Assembly: GCA_020152595.1 (NCBI GenBank)
Contig: JAIGNY010000411.1
Location: forward strand, 1,810,001-1,874,000
Length of the DNA stretch: 64,000 nucleotides
Direction: 5' to 3'
Source of the DNA: Chiridota heheva
Lineage: Eukaryota > Echinodermata > Holothuroidea > Apodida > Chiridotidae
The stretch's first letter is position 1. Every line of letters begins with the position of its first letter. The translations under genes were made by a program, and so were the position numbers. A model generated the notes under the pieces. The model ran no database searches. It saw nothing but the letters and a program-made list of their open reading frames with translations, and had not been told where the DNA came from. Of the stretch, positions 1 to 12,039 are shown one piece after another.

Positions 1-469
1 AAAATTAGCCGACATTTGTTGTTTCAAGGTTTAATCTTTATCGTCGTAGTTTCAAGTGCATCGTGGGTCAGAATGAATTTTAATTTGTTTTGCAGTTTTG
101 AAACAAATATGTTTGGGATAGTGTTTCAAGTTCTTTACAAATTAAGGAAATTAAAAATTTGATATATAGGCCTATATGACCATATACTGAACCAAATGAA
201 CTTTCATGATATGAAATACATAATGACTGTGGAGGAACATAATAAGTTTTATTATGTTGCTCAAAGCCTGATCAGATTATATTCCATAAGTTACTTTGGT
301 TTTTCACCTCTTACTACAGTAGGCCATATTCCCAAACTACCAGTAACTTACAGAGAAAACCCCCAAAAAAAAAAATTAATGGCATGACATGAAGTGACCC
401 TCACCGTCTGTCGTTTTGTAACTTGTGCACTCCACTTTAATCAATCCCACTTTTTGATGAGTATTTTTA

Positions 470-1365
470 AATATATGGGAGATTTAATGTTGAATAATAT
501 TCTTACCAAAATAAGCTTTCTGATACTTTTTGTACCTTATAACCAGATAGATAAATACATCATATCTAGTGACCGCTAATCTTTTTCTCTGAAAATAAAG
601 ATGAATTACCTACTGAATAGGTACTATAGAAGTATTTGTTTTTACAAAAAGAAAGTCATGAATATTAGTGGAGCCTGTTTTATACATTGACTGATGAGGC
701 CGAGGTCAAAGTTTAGGGTTGGTATACATACCGGTCTAAATAGCACTGGTGTTGTTCCGTTGGTTGAGATAATGGTTAGTCAATTGTTGGGTGAATTTTT
801 CAACTTTTTAGAAAGTGACAAATTGGTTATAACTCAGCATCCATATAAACAAACCTTTTCCTGGGGTTTTCTTGGTTTATGGCATATTTCATTTCTACCA
901 AGTTCAGATAATGCTCCGTTCCCATAGCAATAACAGCAATTAACAAGAGCCTCTGGAGCCTTTATTCTACCCATGTGGAAACCATCCTGGAATTCTAATA
1001 GAAATTTTCATGTAAATCTATTGGAGTTTTAATATACCTGGACAAATAAGCTTTATGATACTCTTTCTACAGTTATAACCAGATTTAAATTATTTATAAA
1101 AAAAATGGATGGATAAATTCAACCATAGAATAGATAATACATTTTGTAGAAATATTTAATTCTACAAGTAGAGCAATGCCATTGTAGCAGCTCAACTACT
1201 ATCTTGATTAATGAGTCTTGAGGTCAAGGTTCAGGGTTGGTACACACCTGTCTAAACATCACTGGAATCATTGGTTGAGGTCTTTGTGTATTGGTTTTTT
1301 CCACATTTCAAAAAGTGATATCTCCATATAAACAATTTTTTCAAGTTCATTTCCAAATGGGTACA
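470..1365. repeat. Imperfect direct duplication of a ~500-bp segment
   Basis: About 470-860 and 1010-1345 share an ordered series of matching blocks: an AAATAAGCTTT-TGATACT block, TATAACCAGAT, then a GAGGTCAA-GTT-AGGGTTGGTA block, then TCCATATAAACAA. The copies are well diverged and differ by several small indels, so the duplication is old. No coding potential is evident. Confidence 0.6.
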
Positions 1366-1420
1366 GTCAGATTTGTAGTGGAGTACATTTTTATGAGTAC
1401 CAGTGTGAGTACATGACCTT

Positions 1421-1598
1421 GAGTCCCCAATACGAGATACATGACCATGAGTACTGAGTACAAAAATTTGTAGTCGGGTACGAGTATGTACTCAATTACT
1501 ACAAGTATTGAGTCCCCAATACGGGTACATGACCATGAGTACTGAGTACAAAAATTTGTAGTCGGGTATGAGTATGTACTCAATTACTACAAGTATGG
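1421..1598. repeat. 89-bp direct tandem repeat, two copies
   Basis: GAGTCCCCAATACG begins at 1421 and again at 1510. The two units are nearly identical through the GTACAAAAATTTGTAGTCGG block and the following ATGTACTCAATTACTACAAG block. The units are themselves rich in GAGTAC/GTACTC words. Confidence 0.8.
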
Positions 1599-1819
1599 GT
1601 AGAATGAAATGCTTTAGTGGCTTCTGTTCAACTGCTAACTATATTTTGAAAACTTTTTAATTGTGACAAATTTGAATGTTGAACATTTTCCCTTGGTTTT
1701 GCTTTTGATTGGCATGTAGAGCACCTTTCATCTGTTTCAGGTATTTGGCCTATTGCTCTTGTTTTTTTTTCCTATTGATTTAAATAAATATGTGATAAAT
1801 GTATAAATAAATAAATAAT

Positions 1820-2164
1820 CCCTTACAGAAATTTTAGCTTACAGCACACTTGCGACAAGCTATCAATTTTTAGGTTGCGCAAGTGTGCTGAAGCTTGAGC
1901 AAGCATGCTGAAGCTTGCAGGAAGCAAGCTGCAGGCTAGTATTTGGAACAAATACTAGCTTGCTAGCTTGTGCTAGCTAATATTAGCTTGCGCAAGCTAG
2001 CATACAAAGACTTGTTAGCTTGGGCTACTGTTTGCAAGCTTGCAGATAGTTTTTGCTAGCTTGTGCAAGCTAATTTGTTCAAAATACTAGCTTGCAGCAT
2101 GATTGTGCAAGCTAAAAATGTTAGCTTGTCCCAAGCTTGCTGCAAGCTAATATTTCTGTAAGGG
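1820..2164. mobile_element. Family A palindromic element, copy 1 (most complete short form)
   Basis: The element starts CCCTTACAGAAATTTTAGCT and ends AATATTTCTGTAAGGG. The last ~50 bases are the imperfect reverse complement of the first ~50, giving long terminal inverted repeats. The interior is built from GCAAGC/GCTTGC/GCTAGC words and holds a near-perfect small palindrome CTAGTATTTG-GAA-CAAATACTAG near 1938. There is no open frame of note. The architecture fits a non-autonomous MITE-like DNA element. I could not assign a superfamily, and the target-site duplication is unclear. Confidence 0.7.
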
Positions 2165-4262
2165 ATATGATGCATTACTTGATGAAATTTAAATATGAAA
2201 TAAAATTCTAAAGTTAGACAAGATGTATAATTTGAACTTCACTTATAAATACAATGATTGTAATAAGAAAAACCCACATATTTGTTTTATTATTATCACA
2301 TCCACCTTACACCTTATTAAAAACCACTAACATAAAGGTGTTAATTCAAAACCTTTGATATACTGTTAAATATACCTGTAATAATTTAAATGCAGATAAA
2401 CCTCTGATAGATTAAATATAACACCCATAGCATCTAACTATAGAAATTCTACCGTGTGATTCCACAGTATGATAAAGATTAGCTGAACGACAAATATGCA
2501 AGTGCACACACTGAGAGGGTTGGGCGATTATTCAATATTCACCGCGGCGTCGATATTTTCACATTTACATACGGATCGCAAAGACACCTGTAGACAGTTT
2601 GGAATTAAGTGCAGAATACAGCGTTACATTTTGTTTGCCGATGTATATGTGTATCAGGATTTTTTATTATGTTAAGAGTATTTGCTGATGATGCGCCCAG
2701 ACTATAATCGCAAGTGAAGAATTTAAATGTCATAGATATTGGTTTGTCTCTTGATCTTGACGTATTGGAAGGAAATGAAGATAAATTGTGTAAAAAATTG
2801 TTTGGTTGAGAAGTAGGTTATCATTTTGAACTGATGTGGGAATCTGGATTTAGTTTTATTTTATTTTGTTTTTCTTTGTAGATGGGGCCGGCCGGGGAAT
2901 CTGAATCTTTGATATTTATGAAATTGATATTTTTGATTGTTGGTGAAAAAAAGAAGAAAAAAAATACATTTTTCAAAGGTGTGACTGATTAAATTTTAAA
3001 AACTAAATAAGTTATTTTCAGGGATATGATAACTACAAAATTTAAATGCACTTTGATTGGGTTCAGTATTAGCTGGATAATTAGCAGAGGATGGGATGAC
3101 ATAACTTTATAGTGCTCATTGAGGGAATTTATCCTCAAATTTTTTTAATACCAGGAAACAATATTTTGCTCAAATAGTGATTTGTATTTTTGATAATGAT
3201 TTGTAATAAATCCTGTTTTCTTTTATAGGGTTTTAGAATTTAGGCCTACATTCATCTGTAATAGGCCTTTGACAACATTCTCTTTATTAGGGAGGGAGAC
3301 CATGGATGATGGGTCACATGATCCTGTCACCCCCTCCCCCCCCCCCCCATCCCCTGGCTTTATCAAATGGCTGTAAACATCTCTTTATAACCTTAGCTGT
3401 TGAGAAAGGGGTGTAAAATACCCAAGCAACACATACCTACCATTCTGAATTAAACATATCGTGAACTAAAATGGCAAATCTTGTTGGAACACATCCTCAT
3501 GTTGTCCACTCCATGAAGTATGAATTGGAACAAAGATCATCTGAAATTTACATTTTAATGCATCAATCTTGCTCTGTGTTGGGACTTTTTAATTCCTGAG
3601 TATACTACCAACCTTTTTCTTTGTCCACCATCCAATCAACATGGTTTGTGATATAATGCCTCCTTTATTTTAACAGTTGGGCTCAGATTCTTTTATTAAC
3701 CTTTGACCTTTGTTTGTTGCATTTTGTTTTTGATTGTCTTTCCAGACCAGAGGGTGGTGATTTGGTTGGCTACCGAACCCATTTCATGGTACATTAAAAT
3801 CCTACTGCAGTTTATTGTTTATTTTGGCTTTACATAGGGTTGTTTTAGTATCTTAGTGGATTCAACTTGTCATTGTACCTTTCTTTTGGACATATGCATG
3901 TACTAACTTTGTGCACGTACCATATGGAGACTGGAGTCTGGATTGTATGTGAGCCAATTCAAGTTTATAGCATTAGTTTTGAGCCAATCATATTGACACT
4001 ACTGTTGTTATTGGTGTGCTGATAAGTTGCACATAGAAATTCCTAAGTGTACTAGTCACGTAGGTGATGGTTGGCAATCGTTGGCAATCGTTGATGGGAA
4101 TGTCTACATGATTGTCTGTAGATGCGTTTATCGCTATCGTTAATGTTCCTGGCATTCGTCATGAAGCACATGCATACATGCTGTTGCTCACGTTCCTTCA
4201 GATTAAAATCAGCAACACGCGTTAAACAGGAATCTTTGATTTGTGCGGTGAAGTGTGTGTAG

Positions 4263-4488
4263 GTACAAACACTCACTCAGCAGGGGAGAATGTGGTGATG
4301 TTTTGAGATACAGGCTGGCAGAGATATAAGAGTGATGTTAAGCTATATGTCACAAAAGAAAGCCAATAGAAAAAAGAATGTTTATGTTCTCTACTCATCA
4401 TTTGTACACACACTCACCTCAGCAGGGGCGAATGTGGTGATAATTTGAGATACAGGCTGGTAGGAAAATGAAGTGATGTTGAGTCGCA
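4263..4488. repeat. Direct duplication, ~147 bp apart
   Basis: ACACTCACTCAGCAGGGGAG and the following GAATGTGGTGAT...GAGATACAGGCTGG block near 4268-4340 recur near 4410-4485 with a few substitutions. No gene is associated. Confidence 0.65.
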
Positions 4489-4784
4489 AAATCAGGCCAG
4501 TATTCGAAGAAGAGGCTTACATTTTCTTCCTTTGCCTCTCTATTGTGATATACATGTTTCGGGTTTGCGATTGGATAGATGGGGTGTTGAAGAAACTCAC
4601 GTTTGAAAAAAAGAAGGGAAAAAAGAAACCCGAATTGTTTATAGTTGATTCATCTCTCCACTCCATCCCTTGGTCTGCTGAAGGTATTGCACTGGTAACA
4701 GAATTAACTTCAAAAGTCCTTGTGCTCATTTATAAGTAACTTTATAATTCCGCTCTTATTTATTTGACTGAAATGTTTCATTTG

Positions 4785-5105
4785 ATCAATACCCAAAGTC
4801 CCCAAACAACATTTGGTGATTGCTCCCTGAGTGTTTTTGGCCCTAAGCTCTGAAATGAGCACTCTCTTCATCTATTCAATTTGCCCGTCTCTCAACATTT
4901 TTTTAAAAACAACTCAAGACCCACCTTTTTAAAGAAGCCTTCGATGCACCCAGTAATTTTGTATTAAGATTGTTGTTTTCTTTTTCCTTTTTAATTTTTT
5001 AATTCTTTTATTGCCTTGTTTGTTATGTGCATTTGAATAGAACTTTAACTAGAAAATGCGATATATAAATCCATATATTATCATATTGTATTATGTATTA
5101 TTTTT
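4785..5105 (+). mobile_element. 5'-truncated LINE, C-terminal end of the reverse-transcriptase ORF plus 3' tail
   Basis: Translation of about 4797-4955, allowing for frame changes, gives FGDCSLSVFGPKL followed by a block reading approximately FFKKQLKTHLFKEAF. This is the characteristic C-terminus of CR1/L2/Rex-type LINE ORF2 proteins (usual form: F-G-D-R-A-F-S-V-x-G-P-x-L-W-N-x-L-P ... F-K-x-x-L-K-T-x-L-F). The Trp codon after GPKL is replaced by TGA and the frame shifts downstream, so the fragment is dead. The AT-rich sequence after it, with GCGATATATAAAT near 5058, resembles LINE 3' ends. Upstream RT and endonuclease domains are absent, as expected for 5' truncation. The assignment to a CR1-like clade is inferred from the motif alone. 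Confidence 0.6.
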
Positions 5106-5698
5106 GAACATTTGTATCAAAAATTTAAAGACTTCCGCTTGGAGTTTGAAACCCTTTTAAAGAGCAGTTAAAAAAACAAAAACAAAAAACACATAGGAGG
5201 TGTTTCTAGGCCATTTATATTCAGCCGTTAATGTCTATTTCAGTCCACTTTATGTGCAGATATGATCAAGGTGAAACTGATGCATGCATTCATGACGTTT
5301 GGGCTTCAAAGGAATTGTTATTTTTTGGACTTGTTACTCCATTTACATCACATATTTACATATTAAGTTTGTAGAAACAAGCTGATTAATTTGTCAGTAT
5401 TTTTGTTGGAAACTTACACCATCTTGTAATTATTTTCTATTGTTTTGAATGCATGCAATCCAGGCTTGTGTTGTTGATTGAATTTGGAAATATTTTCCTT
5501 TTAGGATGCCAAGATTGAGTTACATTTGGAGGAAAACTGCAGCAAGTTCCTGCACCTCGTGGTGGTATCATTACCACAATAACATTTACGCATCTGCAGG
5601 TAGTGGTGAGAATAAGAGACTCACATTACAGCAAAGTTTGTGAAATATTGTTATGGAGAAATCAGAGATAGTTCGAAACTTAAGAACATCCTGGTTTG

Positions 5699-5990
5699 AC
5701 TTTAGAAAGGAAATGGACTTGGCTTTCATATTCTGCTTGTTCAGCATTTTGTGTGAACTCGGAATGAAAACTATTATATTTATATTAATCAGGGAGGGAT
5801 GATCTGGGAGTTGTAATTTGAGTTAATAGAAGGAGAGTCATGTTTCAGTGATATACAACTTAGAAAGGAAATGGACTTTGCTCAATTCTGCATATTAAGC
5901 ATTTGATGTGAACTCTAAATGAAAACTAGTATATTCGTATTAATTAGGAAGGGATAATCTGAGAGTTGTAAATCAAGTTATCAGAAATAA
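5699..5990. repeat. Direct duplication of ~150 bp, two diverged copies
   Basis: A block beginning TTAGAAAGGAAATGGACTT, continuing through GTGAACTC..AATGAAAACTA and ending GAGAGTTGTAA, occurs near 5700-5830 and again near 5862-5990. Many substitutions separate the copies. Confidence 0.7.
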
Positions 5991-7210
5991 AATGATATAC
6001 AACAGACATTTTTATAGCACAGAGATGCAGCCAGATGGTCAAGTCAAGGGAGCTGAAGGTCTTCACCCCCCCCCCCTTCCTTTCCCTTCTCCCTTCCCCA
6101 TGCTGAGTTGTTCATTACAGCTTAGCAGTTTTCATGAAATATTGGGGAGAATTTAATATTCTGTAGGAGTATATTATTCTTTGGAAAGACAGTGTGGCAT
6201 ACATGCCTGCTGTTGCCTCTGTAAATAGTAATGCATTGAGTTGTAAGCTGCACTGATATGGACTTGTAAATTGGCGCCTAAGATGGCTGTAGCTGTGAAT
6301 GGGTGTATGATGCAGGGGAAGGGGGAGGGGGGGGGGGCACTTCATACTAAAAATGGTAAGGGTGTGCATCCTCATAATTGAAAAACATACCCACAGTATG
6401 ACAACATTTCTGGTAACTGCAGTATGAAATTATACAATTTTGATATCCGCAGTATGAAAGAAGTCAATTTTGATACCTGCAGTATGGGTATTTAATGAAA
6501 TTATTGTAAAAATGGACTAAAGTAGTACAAAAATAACACAGTAAAACCTCATTTTTTGGAACCTGCACTGCGAAAATGATGGAAAAAGGGCAATTTTTGT
6601 AACTAAAAAAAAAACTTATAAAAAAAAAAAAAAAAAAAAACACTTATAATAATAATTTAGATAAAAATTATTAGTTCTTTTTTTTATTTTTATATATATA
6701 GTAAAAAAAGACACCTGCATTACGAAAATGGCACAAAAAAGACACATGACTGGTTGGTTAATATAAATATGGCTCTTTTCAGTTGAAATAGAGTGACAGT
6801 GGTCAATTGTTGTTGGATCCCGAAGGTGGTTGATGGTGACTTGTGTTGGACTGGTAGCTGGTGAGGTTATTGTCCAGGCACATTTTGGGGATATGGAAGG
6901 AAGTTAGTTCATATATGTTGACAGATTGCATTGTATTTGCCTGTGTCCTGGAGTATGGTAGTGGTGATTGAGGATCTGATTATGCCTTCTTTGATTAATG
7001 CAACGGTTTCTGGTTGGATGGCCTGTTTGTAGTAGAAGTGCATGTACTCATATGGTATGATGCTGTCTAACAAGGTAACCAATTGAATGGTAAAGTTGCA
7101 GGACATACGTCTCGGAAGTGCGTTGAGGTAAACAATCATACAGCCCATGTCTTGGGGAGGGTCCGTATTAACCGCCTGTGAATTAAGTGTTACCTGATGC
7201 GTTCGATGAG

Positions 7211-7428
7211 GGTGATCGCTGAGGAGGGGCCGTGTTTACCGCTGTGATCGCTGAGGAGGGGCCGTGTTTACCGCTGTGATCGCTGAGGAGGGGCCGTGTT
7301 TACCGCTGTGATCGCTGAGGAGGGGCCGTGTTTACCGCTGTGACGGCTGAGGAGGGGCCGTGTTTACCGCTGTGATCGCTGAGGAGGGGCCGTGTTTACC
7401 GCTGTGATCGCTGAGGAAGGGTTTACCG
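7211..7428. repeat. 32-bp minisatellite, ~6.5 copies
   Basis: The unit is CGCTGAGGAGGGGCCGTG plus TTTACCGCTGTGAT. Copies are almost identical, one carrying ACGG for TCGC. The array is much more GC-rich than its surroundings. It lies just downstream, in minus-strand sense, of the zinc-knuckle fragment, and the minus-strand frame of that fragment runs into the array, which suggests the array grew inside the old element. Confidence 0.9.
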
Positions 7429-7589
7429 CTCTATTGGTGCGTGCGAATTCAGTGTTGACTGATGCGTTTAATGAGGGTGTGGGCAGCAACAGTTGTTTGG
7501 TTTGAGGCATCCTTATGGGACAAGCTGGTTTCAGTAAGAGTCGTGATGGTTTTTCTTTGGTCCTTGAGGTGGAGATACTCTGTGACGAG

Positions 7590-8020
7590 ATCTTCTTACT
7601 GTATTTGACATCTAAACGCTGGATGATCTGATTTACAGTGGTAGCATATGGAGGCATGATGCTCTCTGGGTGTCGTGCAGTATTTGACTAGATGATTTCA
7701 TCCACAGTGGAGGCACATGATGGGGGCTTAGCAGCGACTCGCGAGGTGTCCATCCCGCTGACAATGTTGGCAGATGAGCACGGATGGTTTAAAGGGGTGA
7801 GATTTTTCTACTTGCACTTATTTTTCTTGGACCCTTTCTGCAATGAGTTGCTCTGCTTTGGTGGTTAGAGTGAGGGAAACTCATGAGTTTCGTTAGCTGG
7901 TTTGATGTGATGCGGTGAATTCTCTTTACCGAGAAGCCAGTCAGCATTTAGTTGGTCTTTGAAGGACTCAACGTTAGTTGACAAGCTGATACCAGTGAAC
8001 AATAGCAATGTTCTTGTGGA
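7590..8020 (-). mobile_element. Degenerate Gag-like / LINE ORF1 fragment with three CCHC zinc knuckles
   Basis: Read on the minus strand, about 7600-7800 encodes three successive knuckles. The first is a perfect C-x2-C-x4-H-x4-C (CQHCQRDGHLASRC), preceded by PSVLI. The second and third match C-x2-C-x3-H-x4-C, with core residues NHLVKYC and DHPAFRC. A triple set with these spacings, the third containing HPA, is typical of Gag-like ORF1 of Jockey/CR1-type LINEs, and related knuckles occur in LTR-element Gag. The reading frame is interrupted several times and no reverse transcriptase is recognisable beside it, so it is a fossil. The LINE reading is preferred over LTR, without certainty. Confidence 0.55.
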
Positions 8021-8934
8021 ATGCGTCTATAAACGATTGGTTGAAGAGATAGTAATATGAAATATCATTCTAAGAAGGAAACATATAATTGGGATTATTT
8101 TTAAAGTTATATTGTTACACCATTGATATGAGTCAAAAAGTGTGATTATATTATAAGCTAAATGCACTTGATTATTTTGTGGAGTTTGGCTCATCTCAGT
8201 CCCATTTTGAGTTTCTGGCTCATGCACATGTTGCAACAGAATATGAGGTGGACAGCAGCTGTAACCAATACTGTGAAAAATTATTCACGTAAGAAATTTA
8301 ATGTAATTTCATTCATGGTATATATGTAGCCCCTCTAACTCCACATTGTCAGGATGGAGGCTAGGGTGGGGAGCTACATGGAATATTTCACTTAATAACA
8401 AAAACAGCAAACACAAACATGACAAATTAAATTCAACACTTTAAATCATGTTTTAACTCAAAATCTCCAAATCACGAGCAGATGCAACTTTACTTAACAG
8501 AATTATAAAACCAAGTGAACATTACTGTATCATAAAACCAAGTGAAAAACATTAACAAAGGGAGAAAGTGAGGAATTGGCTGGTCAGTGAAGGATGGGTC
8601 AACCACAAGTATGTTTCTTCGAATAGTGAGTAAGTACATTGTAAGAGGTATCATTATGAGTAAGTACATTGTAAGAGGTATCATTTTGATCCATATAAGG
8701 AATAAAATAGGTGAATGAAGAGATAATTTGCATGAAAGAATAAGTATATCACTGGGAGGAGTAACCACTGAATATTAATGCTGCTAGGATATAAGCTTAT
8801 AAATAACTGTATGGTTAAAGGGACATAACGAGAAAGGTAAAAATGGGTCGTGAGGGGAAAAATATCTCTTACATATATAAATTCTCCAATTGTCCTTATA
8901 TGCTTACCAAATTTATTTTAGCGCTTTAGTTTAT

Positions 8935-9065
8935 AATTGAAAGATGTATGAAGCCAAACATAGCATTTCAAGATTTTTACATTAAGCCCCGCCTACTCAT
9001 TAATATGCATGACATCACCATTAAAAACAATAGGGCACATCTATGATACAGATTGATGGTATATT
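8935..9065 (-). repeat. Inverted single copy of the 12-13 kb satellite unit
   Basis: The reverse complement of this stretch contains TAGATGTGCCCTATTGTTTT, then GCATATTAATGAGTAGGCGG and GGCTTAATGTAAAAATCTTG, in the same order as the units at 12040-13440. It is a dispersed copy in the opposite orientation about 3 kb from the array. Confidence 0.75.
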
Positions 9066-9989
9066 CATAATTCAATGGAAACATTATTTTCTACATACAT
9101 TCTTATTTACTTTTATTTATACATTTTTCATGAACGCATATGTATTAAAAGGCTTATGGTCGGCACAAGAGTTTTCTTTTCAACCACAGACGGAAAAGAA
9201 TTTTAAATTCTGAGTTAAATAGTCTTTGGATTTTGAAAATAGCATGTGTAGTTTTCAAATTATGAGTGATCAGAGTTTAATCATTTTTTAATTTATTGAA
9301 AAAATGTGATGAAGGAAACAGGAAAATTCCCCCAAATGCTTTTGTTTTTCTTCATATTTCTTCCTCTAATTTCAGACCTTAAAAATGCCTTATCCAGCTT
9401 GAGGTTGGTTGGTGGGGGGGAGGAGGGATTAGGGGGTATGGTAAATATCAAATCTCTTTATTATCTTTTCCCAAGAGAAATTGCAGAGGCTTAAAAACAA
9501 TAGATTTACATAAAGACTATATCCCATTCCTACATCACAAGAGTAACACAAAAATTAGCACAAAAAGCTGTCAAATGGCAAATTTTTAACCAATTTTAAA
9601 GATTTGTTTTTGCTTTCTTTATGTTTTTGGTGGATTTCAAATCAATTTAGCCAATGTTGCCCTCTACCTGTCCATGTACCTATAAGTACAGGAATGTAAA
9701 GGAGCTGGAGGCTGAAAAGTGAAGGCGTACTTTTCTTGAGTCTCAAAAATATTCTGACATAACTTTGCGTGCATGTGATAGTACTAAAACTCGTTGATGC
9801 GAAGTAATTATATTTATTTCCTATCAATATTTGAGTCATATTTTAACGACACAAGTATCAAATATTAAGCCTATGTGATTTTAAAATGTCCCTTGACTCG
9901 ACAAAAAAAAAAGCGTTCATTTAATGAAAACTCATTAAATGGCAGCAACCCTGCAATCAGTGAACTTTCTTGAACATTTATACACATGT

Positions 9990-10655
9990 TAGTTGCCATG
10001 TTTTTTCATAGCCTGTCATAAGAAAGAGACATATTTTTTAAAAACGATTCAGTACAAGAATCATGTTGAAATGTTATTCCTATTAGGAGATATTCAAGGT
10101 TTAAAGTTCACAACAAAAGCCAATAAACGAATAGGAAAAGGCTCAGTATGACATCACAGCAACACAATCAGGCTCAGTATGACATCACAGCAACACATTC
10201 AGGCTCAGTATGACTTCCCAGCAACACATTCTCCCACAAAATTGATGTATTTTCATTACAATCTACCATTCTTTTTAATTAGTAAAAGCTGCTAGAAAAA
10301 TAAACTGATGAAAGTTAGGTATTTATATACATTGCCAAATATACCCTACTTCAATAACTTTTGGAAAATTGTTTCTAATCATACAGAAACAACCAATTAA
10401 CATTCAAAGAAATATAAAACATTTGCAATGGAATTGTCTCTATGACATCATCAAACACAAATTCAATCATACTGTACAAAAACTTTGAAATGCAATTAAG
10501 AAATCTTTAAAATTCCCTATCTCCTGAACGGAATATGATATCAACTTGATTTTTGTACCAAATTGGCTCTAAAATGTATGCTCTTTCAAATAACATTTTT
10601 ACAAAAAACAAAACAAAAAAACCCATGGGAATATTCCTTCCCAGTCATTGTTAAT
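9990..10655. mobile_element. Family B palindromic element, copy 1, with a 31-bp triplet array inside
   Basis: The left arm (about 10020-10115) and the reverse complement of the right arm (about 10495-10630) share GAAAGAG, then GTACAAGAATCATGTTGAAA versus GTACAAAAATCAAGTTGATA, then ATTCC...AGGAGATA and a TTTAAAG block. Between the arms lie three ~31-bp direct repeats carrying CTCAGTATGACATCACAGCA (10139-10232). The TGACATCAC word recurs in the centre of the other copies. No open frame is present. The form suggests an old non-autonomous DNA element. Confidence 0.55.
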
Positions 10656-12039
10656 TGACATACAGTATGTGTGATTGAAAATGTAAGTTTATAGATCCGA
10701 GCATTTACAAACTAAAAGACTAACCCGAACTTCCATCACATCTGAACATATGGTTTCAATCATTTGCACCTGGCACACAGAAGGGCTGGAAAATGATTAG
10801 ACATAGCGTAAGGGAATTGTGGCACAGCCATTCAAATTATGTAGTAATGGTTCAATGTTGAAATTTAATTCATCGGTGTTTTTTTTTTTATATATATTTT
10901 TTTTTTAGAGTGATTTTCCATGTTTGGGGAGTCAAGTTTTTAAATTGCTTCTAGTATACTTTGATTACATTGAACTATGAAGTATGGGTTTACCATACTT
11001 TATGGTATTTATTTGAATAGTGGTGATCATTGTCGTAATGTAATATGGTCCCTAAAATTACAACATTTAGAAAAATATATGTTTTATTCATTTGTATGAG
11101 GGAAATTCAATTAGGTTATATACAAAAGTTTAGAAAGCTTTTCATTTTCTGGTCAAGAAAAAAAATGCTTATTATTTTAACAAAGAAGACATTGCAATGT
11201 TAATTTTCATACCAAATATAGGCCTACGATGAAATAATCTGCAGCTGTTATCAAGCCATAATATTCTTTTCAGCAATTTTGTTTTAAGATTTGATTTCGG
11301 ACAAACGTAAAGGGTTGCAGGGAGTTGAATCATACCATGTAGCACACATATCTCCACTTTGTGTCCCCCCCCCTTCACTTGCCAAGGCATCTCTTTCCAA
11401 AATACTGTTCCTGATTTTACTGTCTTTGCAGTTATAAAACTGAATGAAAATAAGTATCAAGAACGGTTTCCTATTGCATATTCGATTTCCCCATAAAGAT
11501 TTATGCCGTGTCATTTTACATTATATACCAAGGTAACATGTATATATTCAGGTGAACATACTAGCAACTGTCTTACACAAATGAGCAAAGTACCCTCACA
11601 TCTAATAATTTTAGTTCAAGCACTGACAATTTTGTTTAATATTTGTGCTGGTGTACTTTGCTTTTTGATAAAACTTCAAATGTTTTCCTGATAAGGAAAA
11701 TTATCCTATCAGAAGGTTAAAATAATTGAACAGTTATGTTTTTTTGATGTATTAAATATAACAGACATGATTGAATTTGATATGGGCAATTAATCATTTG
11801 GAATTTATCTGTAATCTTATTTTTTAGAAATGTTCACTTTTGTGGCCTTCTTTGAAAGAATTATGAATATACCCGTAATCTGTATCATGTTTACCATATC
11901 ATTACTATGATTATAATTAACATAATTATTAAGTAGTGGTGGTGCTATATGGATAGGGGCATAGACAGGATTTGGGGAACCTATGCAGTCATGCTGATGT
12001 GTGTATGTATGTGCGTGTATGTGTGTCTGTATCTGTGTG

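Noticed and set aside
4473-4739. 88-aa open frame with a hydrophobic start
   Set aside because: No recognisable domain, no splice or promoter context; Lys-rich tract from A-rich DNA. It lies directly upstream of the LINE tail but shows no RT motif.
8326-8890. Possible LTR-like or MITE boundaries: TATGTAGCCCCTCTAACTC at 8326 and again at 24316
   Set aside because: The two sites share the start and a GTGAGGGG..AAAAATCTCTTACA block, but no terminal repeats or coding parts could be defined.
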